In this document: piece by piece, positions 18,951-27,799 of the stretch
How positions within the stretch are numbered: the first letter of the stretch is position 1
How the letters are laid out: each line of letters starts with the position of its first letter
Assembly: GCF_020216065.1 (NCBI RefSeq)
Contig: NZ_JAIWNA010000004.1
Span: forward strand, 1 to 64,000
Reading direction: 5' to 3'
DNA length: 64,000 bases
Source: Nocardia rosealba
GTDB lineage: Bacteria > Actinomycetota > Actinomycetes > Mycobacteriales > Mycobacteriaceae
The notes under the pieces: model-generated
What the model was told of the DNA's origin: nothing
Databases searched by the model: none
Seen by the model: only the letters and a program-made list of their open reading frames with translations
Translations under genes and position numbers: made by a program

Positions 18951-19090
18951 CCGGGTCTTTCAGTGGCTGCAGGATGCGCGAGCAGCGCCGCAGCACTCGA
19001 CCGTATGGGCGCCGGGGTGCTCCGTCGCTGACGTTTCGGGCATTGGCGGTCGATTGCGTGGCCGACGGCCCGACCCGGTGTAAACGCCGT

Positions 19091-20680
19091 TCAGCCGAAG
19101 AGGCTGCCGCCGGTGCCTGCTTGCTGGCCGCCGCCGGTGCCGCCGAGGAGGCCGCCGGGAGGGAGTTCGGAGGGCTGGACGATGACGAAGCCGCGGCCGG
19201 AGAAGGACAGGGTGCTCGCTTCGCCGGTGCTGCGGCCGATGAGGCGGCCCAGGCCGAAGGAGTCGTTGCGTTTGATGCCGGTCTGCAGGCTGGAGGACCA
19301 GGCCACGGCGGCGTTGGGGTCGGCGTAGGTGGCCTGGTCGACGGTGAGGACGACCGGGGTGCCGTGGGTGGTGATGGCGATGCGGCCGCGGCCGGTGAAG
19401 ACGCAGTTGAAAAGACCCGCGTTGGAGGCGATTCCGGCCGCGCCCTGTACCCGGCCGATGTCGTAACGCAGGGTGGAGTCGAAGGCGAGCACGTTGGCGC
19501 CGTTGATGGTGAGACCGTCGGAGCCGTCGAGGTCGATGATGTGCACGTCGGCGGCGCTGTTGGCCAGGAACAGGTCGCCGCGCCCGCTCACCTTCATCAA
19601 CGGCACACCCTCGCCGGTGAGATGCTGCCGGATCGCGCGGCCGATGCCGCCGGAGCCGAGCGCTTCGAACTTCAGGTCACCCTGGTAGGCCACCATCGAG
19701 CCGGACCGCGCCATCACCTCCCCGTTCAACCCGACCTTGACCATCTTGCCGCCCTGCTTCTGGATACCGAGGCCGTTGACCTCGGCATGCGAGGGGTCGA
19801 ACAGGTCGCTGTGCACGGGCGGGGCTCCTTGCTGAGAGGCGTACGAAGATTGCGCACCAGGGTGAGCGGGTGGTGGGGAACCCGGTTGACCAGGCGGGGG
19901 GAACTGCCCGGGCGGCGGGTAGGCCGCCGGTCCGGGGGTTGGTGCATGTCCGGGCGCAGGGGTGTAGGCGCCTTGTCCGGGGGCCGGGGCCTGCCCAGGT
20001 GGTGGGTACGCGCCAGGTGGTCCGGGAGGTGCGAACTGCCCGGGAACGCCGTGACCAGGAAGGGGGTGACCCCCGCCCACCGGGGGCTGCCCGGGAGGCA
20101 TCGGGGCGCCGGGATGCTGCGGCGCGCCCTGTGGCGGGTGCGCGGGAAGTGTCGTATTCCCTTGGGGCGCGGCGGGTTCCGGTTCGTCGTCGAGGTTCAC
20201 CCCGTAGGCCGACGCGATGCCCGCGAGTCCGTCGTCGTATCCCTGGCCGATGGCGCGCACCTTCCACGCCCCGCCGCGTCGGTAGATCTCCACGCACACC
20301 ACACCACTCTCGGTGGTGAGCCCGGAGACGGGGAACGTCAGGGCGGTCGGCCCGGACTGGATGGTGGCGGTGAGGTTGCCGACGGCGGCGAAGGTGGCGG
20401 GTCCGCGTCCGTCGAGGCTTGCCGTGACCACCACCTTGTCCACGTCGGCGGGCAGCGCGGAGGTCTTCACCTGCACGATGTCGGGCCCACCGTTGCCGTG
20501 CCGGTACACCACACCAGGCCCGGTCGGCTGGTTGAAGAAGACGAAGTCGGCGTCGGAGCGCACCTTGCCCGCGGTGTCGAGCAACAGGGCCGACACGTCG
20601 ACCGGGGCCGAACAGGCCACGGTGACGGTCAGCTCATCGCCCGGCGCGGGCCGGTTCTCTCCCGGTGCGAGCACGGTCAC
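19091..20680 (-). CDS. TerD-AIM24 fusion protein
   Basis: The 529-residue protein has three parts. Residues about 1-168 form a TerD domain (VDVSALLLDTAGKVRSDADFVFFNQP, VVTASLDGRG, VCVEIYRRGGAWKVRAIGQGYDDGL). Residues about 170-275 are a proline/glycine/glutamine-rich linker with PPGQ-type repeats. Residues about 285-510 are an AIM24-like beta domain (MVAYQGDLKFEALGSGGIGRAI, GVPLMKVSGRGDLFLANSAADVHII). TerD domains bind calcium and take part in stress or tellurite-associated systems. AIM24 is a double-beta-sandwich of uncertain role. The GTG 20680 start gives the expected TerD N-terminus. Confidence 0.88.
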   Translation of the reverse strand: MTVLAPGENRPAPGDELTVTVACSAPVDVSALLLDTAGKVRSDADFVFFNQPTGPGVVYRHGNGGPDIVQVKTSALPADVDKVVVTASLDGRGPATFAAVGNLTATIQSGPTALTFPVSGLTTESGVVCVEIYRRGGAWKVRAIGQGYDDGLAGIASAYGVNLDDEPEPAAPQGNTTLPAHPPQGAPQHPGAPMPPGQPPVGGGHPLPGHGVPGQFAPPGPPGAYPPPGQAPAPGQGAYTPAPGHAPTPGPAAYPPPGQFPPPGQPGSPPPAHPGAQSSYASQQGAPPVHSDLFDPSHAEVNGLGIQKQGGKMVKVGLNGEVMARSGSMVAYQGDLKFEALGSGGIGRAIRQHLTGEGVPLMKVSGRGDLFLANSAADVHIIDLDGSDGLTINGANVLAFDSTLRYDIGRVQGAAGIASNAGLFNCVFTGRGRIAITTHGTPVVLTVDQATYADPNAAVAWSSSLQTGIKRNDSFGLGRLIGRSTGEASTLSFSGRGFVIVQPSELPPGGLLGGTGGGQQAGTGGSLFG

Positions 20681-20746
20681 GACACGGCACCCGATCGCGG
20701 GCGGTTTCGCTGCTGTTCCACGAGTTCGATAGTGCCGTGTGAGCCG

Positions 20747-21307
20747 TCACCGCGCCAGTTCCCGATCCGGCCGGTCGAGGGGGATCTCGAGGTGCACGGT
20801 CTGGAATCCGTCGTGCGGACCGCGCGCGTCGTGCACGATGTGGCCGAAGGTGAGCCAGAACTCCAGGGCGCCCGGTGTCCGCGCGTCGGTGTGCAGGTAC
20901 AGCCGGTCGAATTCCGGTGTGTCCTGGACAGTTTCGACGGCGGCGGTGACGAGCCGGGTGGCCAGCCCACGCCGGTGGTGCTCGGGCCGGACGTAGACCC
21001 GGAACAGCTGGGCGGTGGTGCCGTCGGGATAGCGGCGTGCCAGCTCGGCCGGATGGGGTGGGTGCGCAGGCCCCTGCGCGCGGATCGCGGTGGTACCGAC
21101 GACGACTCCCTCGTGCTCGGCCACCCACAGGCGATTGCGCGGGTGACGCAGGTACGTGGCGTCGAGGTCGATCACGTCGTGGTGGTGTTCGGGCAGGTAG
21201 CCGATGCCGAACACGTGGTAGAAGGTGTCGAGCATGACGCTGCGTGCGCCGGTCAGGTCGCCGGGACCAGCGGGGCGGACGAGATAGTCGGTGGTGGTCG
21301 AGGTCAT
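20747..21307 (-). CDS. GNAT family N-acetyltransferase
   Basis: The 186-residue protein has the GNAT acetyl-CoA loop in LFRVYVRPEHHRRGLATRLV and a LWVAEHEGVVVG strand. It is the last gene of the metallophore-like operon. Its ATG 21307 overlaps the stop of the binding-protein gene in ATGA. A role in acetylating the metallophore, a precursor or a toxic intermediate is possible from context, but nothing in the sequence gives the substrate. Confidence 0.88.
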   Translation of the reverse strand: MTSTTTDYLVRPAGPGDLTGARSVMLDTFYHVFGIGYLPEHHHDVIDLDATYLRHPRNRLWVAEHEGVVVGTTAIRAQGPAHPPHPAELARRYPDGTTAQLFRVYVRPEHHRRGLATRLVTAAVETVQDTPEFDRLYLHTDARTPGALEFWLTFGHIVHDARGPHDGFQTVHLEIPLDRPDRELAR

Positions 21308-22278
21308 CGCAGGCCCGCCAGTTCGCGGTCGAGCACTTCCAAACCCTCGACGGCGACCGGTCCCGGACCGGTGTAGCCGAAGGGTACGACGATGATCCGG
21401 TTCTCGCGGATGGCGCGCAATCCCGCCAGCTCGGGGCGCTGGCGAAGGGTGGTTCGCACCGATTCGGGGGTCTGGTCGCCCTGGGTGAGCAGGATGATCA
21501 CCTCGGGATCCTGGGCGATGAGCGTTTCGGTGTTGGCTTCGAAATTGCGTTTGGCGATGTCGCCGTAGATGTTGGACAGGCCGAGGATGCGCATCTGTTC
21601 GTGGACGGTGCTCTGGGAACCGTAGGCCTTGAGCTGGGCCCCGTCGCGCGAAAGGATCAGTGCCGCGGCGCGTCGAGGAGCAGTTGTGCCGCTGTGCTTT
21701 TCGGTGACCGCTCGCACCCGCTGCCGCAGCGTGGCGACTTCGGCGTCGGCGGCACCCGCGGTGCCGAAGAGCTTGCCGTAGAGCGAGATGTCGGCGAAGA
21801 CGTCCTCGAAGGTGCCCGCCGCGTCGCGGCAGTAGCCACGGGTGACGATCAGCGGGATGTTCACCTGGGCCAGGTCGTCGGGGGTCACCGACAGTCCCTC
21901 GACGCTCACCACCAGGTCGGGGGAGCGGGCGATGATCTCCTCACGAGCGAGTTCCGCTGTCGGGGCGGTGATTTCGATGTCTTTGAGGGCATCGCCGTAC
22001 TGGCCCGGGAAGGCGGCGGCTTCGAAGGTGCGGGTGACGATCCGGTCGGCGGCACCGGCGGCGGCGATCGTGGGCGCGGCGATGGAGCCGACGGTGACGA
22101 CCCGCTGCGGTGGCGCGGTGAACGTGACATCACGCCCACAACTCGAAACAGTGAGGGGGAAGCCGTCTTCCGCCGTGGTGGTGGCCGGTGCGGGCGCACC
22201 GCAGCCGGTGACCACGGCGGTGAGCAGCGCGAGGGCGGGGATCGCACGGTGACGTGTGGAGGAGACACCTGTGAACAC
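21304..22278 (-). CDS. siderophore/metallophore ABC transporter substrate-binding lipoprotein
   Basis: The 324-residue protein starts at GTG 22278 with a signal ending in VVTGCGAP (lipobox). A FecB/BtuF-type helical-backbone binding fold follows: PQRVVTVGSIAAPTIAAAGAADRIV, then PDLVVSVEGLSV, and a C-terminal lobe with EANTETLIAQDPEVIILLTQGD. It should capture a metal-chelate outside the membrane and pass it to the FecCD-type permease encoded 32 bases upstream. The ribosome site AAAGGA is rather far (12 bases). Confidence 0.88.
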   Translation of the reverse strand: MFTGVSSTRHRAIPALALLTAVVTGCGAPAPATTTAEDGFPLTVSSCGRDVTFTAPPQRVVTVGSIAAPTIAAAGAADRIVTRTFEAAAFPGQYGDALKDIEITAPTAELAREEIIARSPDLVVSVEGLSVTPDDLAQVNIPLIVTRGYCRDAAGTFEDVFADISLYGKLFGTAGAADAEVATLRQRVRAVTEKHSGTTAPRRAAALILSRDGAQLKAYGSQSTVHEQMRILGLSNIYGDIAKRNFEANTETLIAQDPEVIILLTQGDQTPESVRTTLRQRPELAGLRAIRENRIIVVPFGYTGPGPVAVEGLEVLDRELAGLR

Positions 22279-22310
22279 GGTGATCGGTATTCCTTTCGAT
22301 GGAGCAGAAA

Positions 22311-23390
22311 TCAGGAGGCGCGGGAGCGCCGGATCAGCAGCAGGAGCAGTGGAGCGCCGACGGCGGCCGTGACGATGCCGATGGGCAGTTCGCGTGGCGC
22401 GAAAACGGTGCGCGCACCCACATCGGCGAGCACCAGGAACAGCGCGCCGAGCAGGGCGCTCACCACCAGCAGGTGCCGGTGGGTTCCGCCGACACACAGC
22501 CGCGCCACATGCGGAACGATGAGCCCGACGAAGCCGATCGCCCCCGCGACGGCCACCACCGCGCCGACGGCCAGTGCCACGATCAGCAACGCCCACAACC
22601 GGATTCGATTCGGGGCGAAGCCGAGCGTGCGCGCGGTGTCGTCACCCGCGGCGAGCGCGTCCAGGCGTGGCGCCATCAGCAGCACCGCGAGCAGGGCGCC
22701 CGCGACGACGGCGACGGTGGTCGCCACCGAGGACCACGCCGCCGGGGCGAGCGAGCCGAGCAGCCAGAACAGCACCGTCCGCGCGCCTTCGGGGCGGTCG
22801 GAGGCGAAGATCAGAAAGCTCGTGGCGGCCGAGAAGATGTAGCCGATGGTCACCCCGCCGAGCAGCAGTCGCAGCGAGGTGAGCTGCCCGTTGATCCGGG
22901 AGATGGCGAACAGCAGCACCGTGGCGATCAGTGCCCCGATGAACGCACTCGCCGCGAGTGCGGCGGAGGTGGCCGCCGCGCTCACGCCGAACAGCAGGTA
23001 GACGGCGGCACCGGTCGAGGCGCCCGAGGTGACGCCGAGGATGTGTGGATCGGCGAGCACATTGCGCACGATGGTCTGCAGAACGGCGCCGGTGATGGCC
23101 AGTGCGGCGCCGACGAGCGCGCCGAGTAGTACGCGCGGCACCCGGACCAGCCAGACGATCGAGTCCTGCGCGGTGGTCCAATCGGGAGTCACCGGTCGGC
23201 CGAACGTGTGGTGGCCGATGATCCGGGCAACGGTGCCCGGTGGAACCGCCACCGGCCCCAACCCGGCCGCCACCAACACGGTGACGGCGAGTGCGATGAG
23301 CAGTCCGCCGATCAGCAGCACTGCGCGCGTGCGGTGCCGTGCGTGATCGAGGTCGTCGACGATCTGCTCGACTTCCAGTGTCGCGGTCAT
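22311..23390 (-). CDS. FecCD-family metallophore ABC permease
   Basis: The 359-residue integral membrane protein has the FecCD features: RVPRVLLGALVGAALAITGAVLQTIVRNVLADPHILGVTSGAS, a long set of about ten helices, GAIGFVGLIVPHVARL, and a final DVGARTVFAPRELPIGIVTAAVGAPLLLLL. Only one permease gene is present, so it is presumably a homodimer. ATG 23390 overlaps the ATPase stop in ATGA. Confidence 0.93.
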   Translation of the reverse strand: MTATLEVEQIVDDLDHARHRTRAVLLIGGLLIALAVTVLVAAGLGPVAVPPGTVARIIGHHTFGRPVTPDWTTAQDSIVWLVRVPRVLLGALVGAALAITGAVLQTIVRNVLADPHILGVTSGASTGAAVYLLFGVSAAATSAALAASAFIGALIATVLLFAISRINGQLTSLRLLLGGVTIGYIFSAATSFLIFASDRPEGARTVLFWLLGSLAPAAWSSVATTVAVVAGALLAVLLMAPRLDALAAGDDTARTLGFAPNRIRLWALLIVALAVGAVVAVAGAIGFVGLIVPHVARLCVGGTHRHLLVVSALLGALFLVLADVGARTVFAPRELPIGIVTAAVGAPLLLLLIRRSRAS

Positions 23391-24484
23391 CGCGTCGCCG
23401 CCTCTCGGGTGTCGGTCGTCGACGATGACCCGACGGGGCCGTCATCGGTGAGTTCTGCTGAGCCGCCGGGAGCGTGGTCGGCCGGCGCGGGGTGGATCTC
23501 GGCGGGAGGACGGGCTGTGTCGCCTGCGGTGGCCTCTGTCGAGTCACCGGACGTGGGGGCCGCCGGCGACGGATCTACCCCGGCCTGTGGACCTACGTCG
23601 TGCCGAGCCTCCCCGGCGGACAGGGATGTGGTTGATCTGCTCGAGGTTCGAGCACGCGGCGAGGCGCCGGGCGGAATGGTCGCCTGCGGTGGTTCGTCTG
23701 CTGCGTCGTGATGCTGGTCCGCGTCGTCCGACGGCCCGAAGAGGAGTTGGGTGGCGCCGAAGGCGGTGGTGCGGCGGACGGGGATGCGGTAGACGGGTTC
23801 GAGGGTTTCGGGGGTGAGGACCTCGTCGACCCGGCCTGCGGCGGCGACGCGGCCGTTGTCGAGCAGGACCAGGTGGTCGCAGTAGCGGGCGGCCAGGTTC
23901 AGGTCGTGCAGGACGACGATGGTCGTCGTCTTGTCGAGGCCTCGGACCAGGGAGAGCAGTTCGTGCTGGTAGCGGATGTCGAGGTGGTTGGTCGGTTCGT
24001 CGAGGAGCAGGTGGTCGGCCTGCTGGGCCAGGGCGCGGGCGATGAGGACGCGCTGACGCTCGCCGCCGGAGAGGGTCGCGAAGGGGCGGTCGGCCAGGTC
24101 GCGGGCGCCGACGCGGGCGAGGGCGGCGGCTGCGGTGATGCGGTCGGCGCGTGAATACCCTTGGAAGGCACCGACCCAGGGCGCCCGGCCGAGCAGAACC
24201 GTCTCGGCGACCGTGATCGGCGTGTCCGGTGGTGATTCCTGAGCGACGACGGCCAGGCGGGTGGCGAGGTCCCGTCCGCGCAGTGTGCCGACCGGGGTGG
24301 CATCGATCGTGATGGTCCCACCGGCCGGGCGCAGGGCGCGGTACAGCAGGCGCAGCAGCGTCGACTTGCCCGACCCGTTCGGGCCGATCAGCCCGACCGT
24401 GCTGCCCGGCTCGGCGCGGAAACTGATGTCGTCCAAGGTGATTCGTGCGCCGTAGCCGAAGCGGACCTGTTCGATGGTGATCAT
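23387..24484 (-). CDS. metallophore ABC transporter ATPase with long disordered tail
   Basis: Residues about 1-250 are a FecE/FhuC-type ATPase with Walker A GPNGSGKST, signature LSGGERQRVLIARAL, Walker B LLLDEPTNHLD and switch histidine in VLHDLNLAARYCD. Residues about 253-365 are an unusual low-complexity extension rich in A, D, P, S and T with a DADQHHDAADEPP segment. Family members are usually near 260 residues, so about 110 residues are extra. ATG 24484 overlaps the kinase stop in ATGA. Confidence 0.93.
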   Translation of the reverse strand: MITIEQVRFGYGARITLDDISFRAEPGSTVGLIGPNGSGKSTLLRLLYRALRPAGGTITIDATPVGTLRGRDLATRLAVVAQESPPDTPITVAETVLLGRAPWVGAFQGYSRADRITAAAALARVGARDLADRPFATLSGGERQRVLIARALAQQADHLLLDEPTNHLDIRYQHELLSLVRGLDKTTTIVVLHDLNLAARYCDHLVLLDNGRVAAAGRVDEVLTPETLEPVYRIPVRRTTAFGATQLLFGPSDDADQHHDAADEPPQATIPPGASPRARTSSRSTTSLSAGEARHDVGPQAGVDPSPAAPTSGDSTEATAGDTARPPAEIHPAPADHAPGGSAELTDDGPVGSSSTTDTREAATR

Positions 24485-25458
24485 GCGGGTAGCTCTCTGC
24501 TCGGGAGACGCTCGTGCGGAAGCCGGTGTCCCCGGACCGGTCGGCGGGTCTGATGCACGCTCACCGCGCAGCCGAAGGAAGCGCAGAGCTGCTCTGCGGC
24601 AGCGAGTTTGGTGCGAAAGTCGCGGTCGTTCTCGCTCAGCAGGATTCCGGTGGTCGTGCCGCTGTGCGCGACGACGACACCCACCGCGCCGAGCGCGCGT
24701 GCTTCCCGGATGGTCGAGTCCAGATGCGGGCGGTGGCGGAACGCGGCACTGAGCACAGCACTGCGGGTGGCCACCGCGCCGATCGCCGTCACGTCTCCGC
24801 GCACGATCGCGACACCGAGTTCGTCGAGCAATCCGGCGTATTCGCGCTGGTGCCCGGGACCGAAAGACGGTTCGGTGCGGTTGAATTCGACGGTGTCGAC
24901 CATGCCGCCCTCGTCGCCGGTGACGATGGTCAGCGGCGGCAGGGCGCCCAGCCGGGTGTGCAGACGCACTTCCCGATGGAAATAGGCGACCGTGCCGGAA
25001 TACATCACCCCGTCGGAGGGCTCGATGGCACGCAGGTCGGCTTCGAGTTCGGTGAGGCCGACCGTGCGGCCTTCGGCGTCGGCGACCGCGCGAGCCGTCG
25101 CCACCAGGTCGGCGGTGGAGCTGGCCAGGCCTTTGCCCTCGGGCAATTCGCTGCGCACGGTGAGTCGTCCGCCGCGCAGCACCCGTGAGCGCGCGATCAT
25201 CGCGCTCGCCAGGCGCCGAGCCTTCGACTTGTGGCCGGGGACGACGGTGATGTCGTCACCGCCGGGTTCGAAGACGGCGACGGAGCCGCGCTGGATAGGC
25301 AACGTGACGAGGAAATGGCGGTCCCCGTCGAGGACGCCTTGCAGCAGTTCCCCGCAACTGCCGTTGGCGCGGCCGATGCCGATACCCGGAGTGTCGGCCG
25401 TCCGGTGCTCGACGAAATGCGTGCGCCACTCGCGCACCGGATGGCGGGAATCAGTCAT
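24481..25458 (-). CDS. GHMP kinase, PduX-like (L-threonine/serine kinase type)
   Basis: The 325-residue protein carries the PduX-type N-terminal motif GSCGELLQG (residues 33-41) and the GHMP phosphate loop LPEGKGLASSTADLVATARA (about 107-126). PduX makes O-phospho-L-threonine for cobalamin. Here no cobalamin genes are present. The neighbour is a cysteine-synthase-like PLP enzyme that could use O-phospho-threonine or O-phospho-serine for beta-replacement. I infer that it activates the hydroxyamino acid for metallophore synthesis. ATG 25458 overlaps the MFS stop in ATGA. Confidence 0.85.
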   Translation of the reverse strand: MTDSRHPVREWRTHFVEHRTADTPGIGIGRANGSCGELLQGVLDGDRHFLVTLPIQRGSVAVFEPGGDDITVVPGHKSKARRLASAMIARSRVLRGGRLTVRSELPEGKGLASSTADLVATARAVADAEGRTVGLTELEADLRAIEPSDGVMYSGTVAYFHREVRLHTRLGALPPLTIVTGDEGGMVDTVEFNRTEPSFGPGHQREYAGLLDELGVAIVRGDVTAIGAVATRSAVLSAAFRHRPHLDSTIREARALGAVGVVVAHSGTTTGILLSENDRDFRTKLAAAEQLCASFGCAVSVHQTRRPVRGHRLPHERLPSRELPA

Positions 25459-26720
25459 GTGCGGTCTCCCGAGTAAGCGATGTCGGCATCAGGCAGCACG
25501 GCCCGCCGATGCAAGCCGAGGATCGCGACCGCGGACAGCACGCCGGTCCCGGCGCACAGCAGTGCGGGCGGCCAGGTGAGCGACCCGCCCGCCCGGTCGA
25601 GCACCGCGCCGCTGAGCGAGGTCGCGACCACGGTGAACAGTCCCGATGCCAGGTAGAACGCCCCGAAATAGGTTCCGGTGAGCCGGTTTCCGGCGAAGCG
25701 GCCGATCGACTCGTTCACGAACGGCTGCACTGCCGTCACCCCGATGGCCAGCACCACCGCGCCCGCCACCACGGGAGTGACCCGCAGTACGGTCCCCGCG
25801 AGTCCACTGCCCACGCCGGTGACGACACCCGCGGCGGCCGGGGCGATCAGGAACGACACGCCCATGATCGCCATTCCGGCCGCCATCGCGGGCCCTCGCC
25901 GAGGCCGACGGACGAGCGCCGTGGTGACCCGAACCTGCAGGGCCACAACGGCTATGGTCTCCACCACGAACAGCGCGGCCACCGCCGCGGCGCGGTACCG
26001 GGGCTCGGCGCTGTCCTGTGCCTGCAACGTGAGCAGAAAATAGATCTGGCTCTGCAATGCGAACATCGGCATCAGGGCGAAGGTGAACGCCCAGAAACGG
26101 CGATCGGTGAACACGGTCGTGAAGTCGGCGCCGATCCCGCTCTCGTGCGCGGGCACCGGTCGCGCAGGCAGCAGTATCCACTGAACCACCGCAAGCACCA
26201 CGAAAATCAAGGCCGCGACCAGGGCGGATATCCGGAAGCCCGCCGCGATCAGCACGGTCCCCAGCACCGGCCCGATCGCCGACCCAGCATTGCCGAACAC
26301 ATTGAACAGCGCGAACGCCTCCGCCGACCGCGAACCACTGTCGGTGGCGATATACGCGCGCACGGCCGGATTGAACAGCGCGCCCGCGAAACCCGTGAGG
26401 ATCGCCGCCGCGAGCACCACTGGCAGTGAACCACCGAGTGCGAACAACGCGAACCCGAGCGCCCGCACGGCCAGCCCCACCATGATCACGCCCCGCGCCC
26501 CCAGCCGATCCGCCGCCGAACCCCCGACGAGGAACAGGCCCTGCTGACTCAGGTTGCGCACCCCGAGCACGACACCGACCACCGCGGCCGACAGCGCGAG
26601 GTCGTGCAGCAGATAGTCGGCGAGAAACGGGATCAGCAGATAGAAACCGATATGCCCGACCAGATGATTGACCAGCAGCAAGCGCACGCCCTCGGGCAGC
26701 GCGAGAAACGTCGTCCTCAC
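25455..26720 (-). CDS. MFS exporter in metallophore operon
   Basis: The 421-residue protein has about 12 membrane helices, an MFS loop 2-3 variant GGSAADRLGARGVIMVG (about 62-78) and a second half after ARPVPAHESGIGADF. By position between biosynthetic and uptake genes it is likely the exporter of the metallophore, as CntE/SbnD-type MFS proteins are in other systems. GTG 26720 overlaps the stop of the PLP-enzyme gene in GTGA. A longer frame upstream is antisense/out of frame to that gene and is rejected. Confidence 0.88.
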   Translation of the reverse strand: MRTTFLALPEGVRLLLVNHLVGHIGFYLLIPFLADYLLHDLALSAAVVGVVLGVRNLSQQGLFLVGGSAADRLGARGVIMVGLAVRALGFALFALGGSLPVVLAAAILTGFAGALFNPAVRAYIATDSGSRSAEAFALFNVFGNAGSAIGPVLGTVLIAAGFRISALVAALIFVVLAVVQWILLPARPVPAHESGIGADFTTVFTDRRFWAFTFALMPMFALQSQIYFLLTLQAQDSAEPRYRAAAVAALFVVETIAVVALQVRVTTALVRRPRRGPAMAAGMAIMGVSFLIAPAAAGVVTGVGSGLAGTVLRVTPVVAGAVVLAIGVTAVQPFVNESIGRFAGNRLTGTYFGAFYLASGLFTVVATSLSGAVLDRAGGSLTWPPALLCAGTGVLSAVAILGLHRRAVLPDADIAYSGDRT

Positions 26721-27799
26721 CCGAGCACCTCGGCAGCGTCGTCGTGCACTGCGGTGGCGGGATCGGTCGACGCGGGGGCAGGATCGCGGACCACTGTGCA
26801 GCGACCCCAGCCGCTGACCTCGGCGCTGTCGGGTGCCGGGATGGTTGTGGGTTCTGTTGCGGGAGGGGCGAACAGGCCGTTCGCGCAGCACCAGGTGTCG
26901 TTGTAGATGGTTCGCAGGTAGCGGTGGGGGCCGTCGGGGAAGACGGTGAGTACGCGGGAATCCGGTTCGCGGTCGGCGATCCAGGCGGCGACCAGGGCGG
27001 CGGCACCGGTGCTCCAGCCGCCCGCGATTCCGGTGCGTGCCGCGAGTGCGCGGCAGGACGCGACGGCTTCGGCGGCGCCGACCCAGTGCACCTCGTCGAA
27101 GTCGGCATAGGCCACGTTGCGGGGGAGGATGCTGCTGCCGAGGCCGCGCATGAGCCTGCGGCGGTCGGGCTGACCGAAGATGCGTGAGCCCACGGCGTCG
27201 ACGCCGACCACCCGCAGCCGAGGCCAGCGGGTACGCAGCACGCGGGTGAGCCCCGCGCAGTGGCCGCCGGAACCGATCGAGGCGACGAGCACGTCGACGT
27301 CGTCGACCTGCGCGAGGATCTCGGCGCCCATGGCCTGGTAGCCACCGGCATTGTCGGGGTTGTCGTACTGGTCGGGCCAGTACGCGCCGGGTGTCGCGGC
27401 CAGCAGTTCGGCCAGCCGGTCGAGTCTGGCCTGCTGCCAGCCGCCGGTCGGGTGCGGGGTGGTGACCACCTCGAGGGTGATGCCGAACGCCGAGAAGAGG
27501 GCGCGCAGGTCCGGTTCCAGTTCGTCGTCGACCACCAGCACGATCGGATGTCCGAGTGCCTTGCCTGCCAGGGCAAGTCCCAATCCAAGTGTGCCGCTGG
27601 TCGATTCGATGATCGTCGCACCCGGTGCGAGGTCGCCGCGCGCGGCCGCCGCCCGCATCATCGAGACGGCCGCACGAGCCTTCATCCCGGCGATGCTCGC
27701 CGATTCGAGTTTGGCTGTGTACCAGCTGTTTCCGGTGGGGACCCGGACGACCGGGGTGCCGCCGATCAGCTGCAGCAGGCCGGGTTGCGGTGCGGTCAT
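26717..27799 (-). CDS. cysteine-synthase-like PLP enzyme (SbnA-like beta-replacement)
   Basis: The 360-residue fold-type II PLP protein begins LLQLIGGTPVVRV. The probable Schiff-base lysine is K40 in AGMKARAA, which differs from the usual GSVKDR. The substrate loop is ESTSGTLGLGLALAG and the phosphate loop is SIGSGGHCAG. A segment of about 50 residues after residue 310 is not typical of cysteine synthases. SbnA, its best-known relative type, joins O-phosphoserine to glutamate. Here it probably joins a phosphorylated Ser/Thr to an amine nucleophile. ATG 27799 overlaps the DUF364 stop in ATGA. Confidence 0.88.
   Translation of the reverse strand: MTAPQPGLLQLIGGTPVVRVPTGNSWYTAKLESASIAGMKARAAVSMMRAAAARGDLAPGATIIESTSGTLGLGLALAGKALGHPIVLVVDDELEPDLRALFSAFGITLEVVTTPHPTGGWQQARLDRLAELLAATPGAYWPDQYDNPDNAGGYQAMGAEILAQVDDVDVLVASIGSGGHCAGLTRVLRTRWPRLRVVGVDAVGSRIFGQPDRRRLMRGLGSSILPRNVAYADFDEVHWVGAAEAVASCRALAARTGIAGGWSTGAAALVAAWIADREPDSRVLTVFPDGPHRYLRTIYNDTWCCANGLFAPPATEPTTIPAPDSAEVSGWGRCTVVRDPAPASTDPATAVHDDAAEVLG

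Noticed and set aside
24481..25458. Cobalamin (PduX) gene
   Set aside because: The motifs fit, but neighbours are metallophore-type genes and no cob/cbi gene is in the window.
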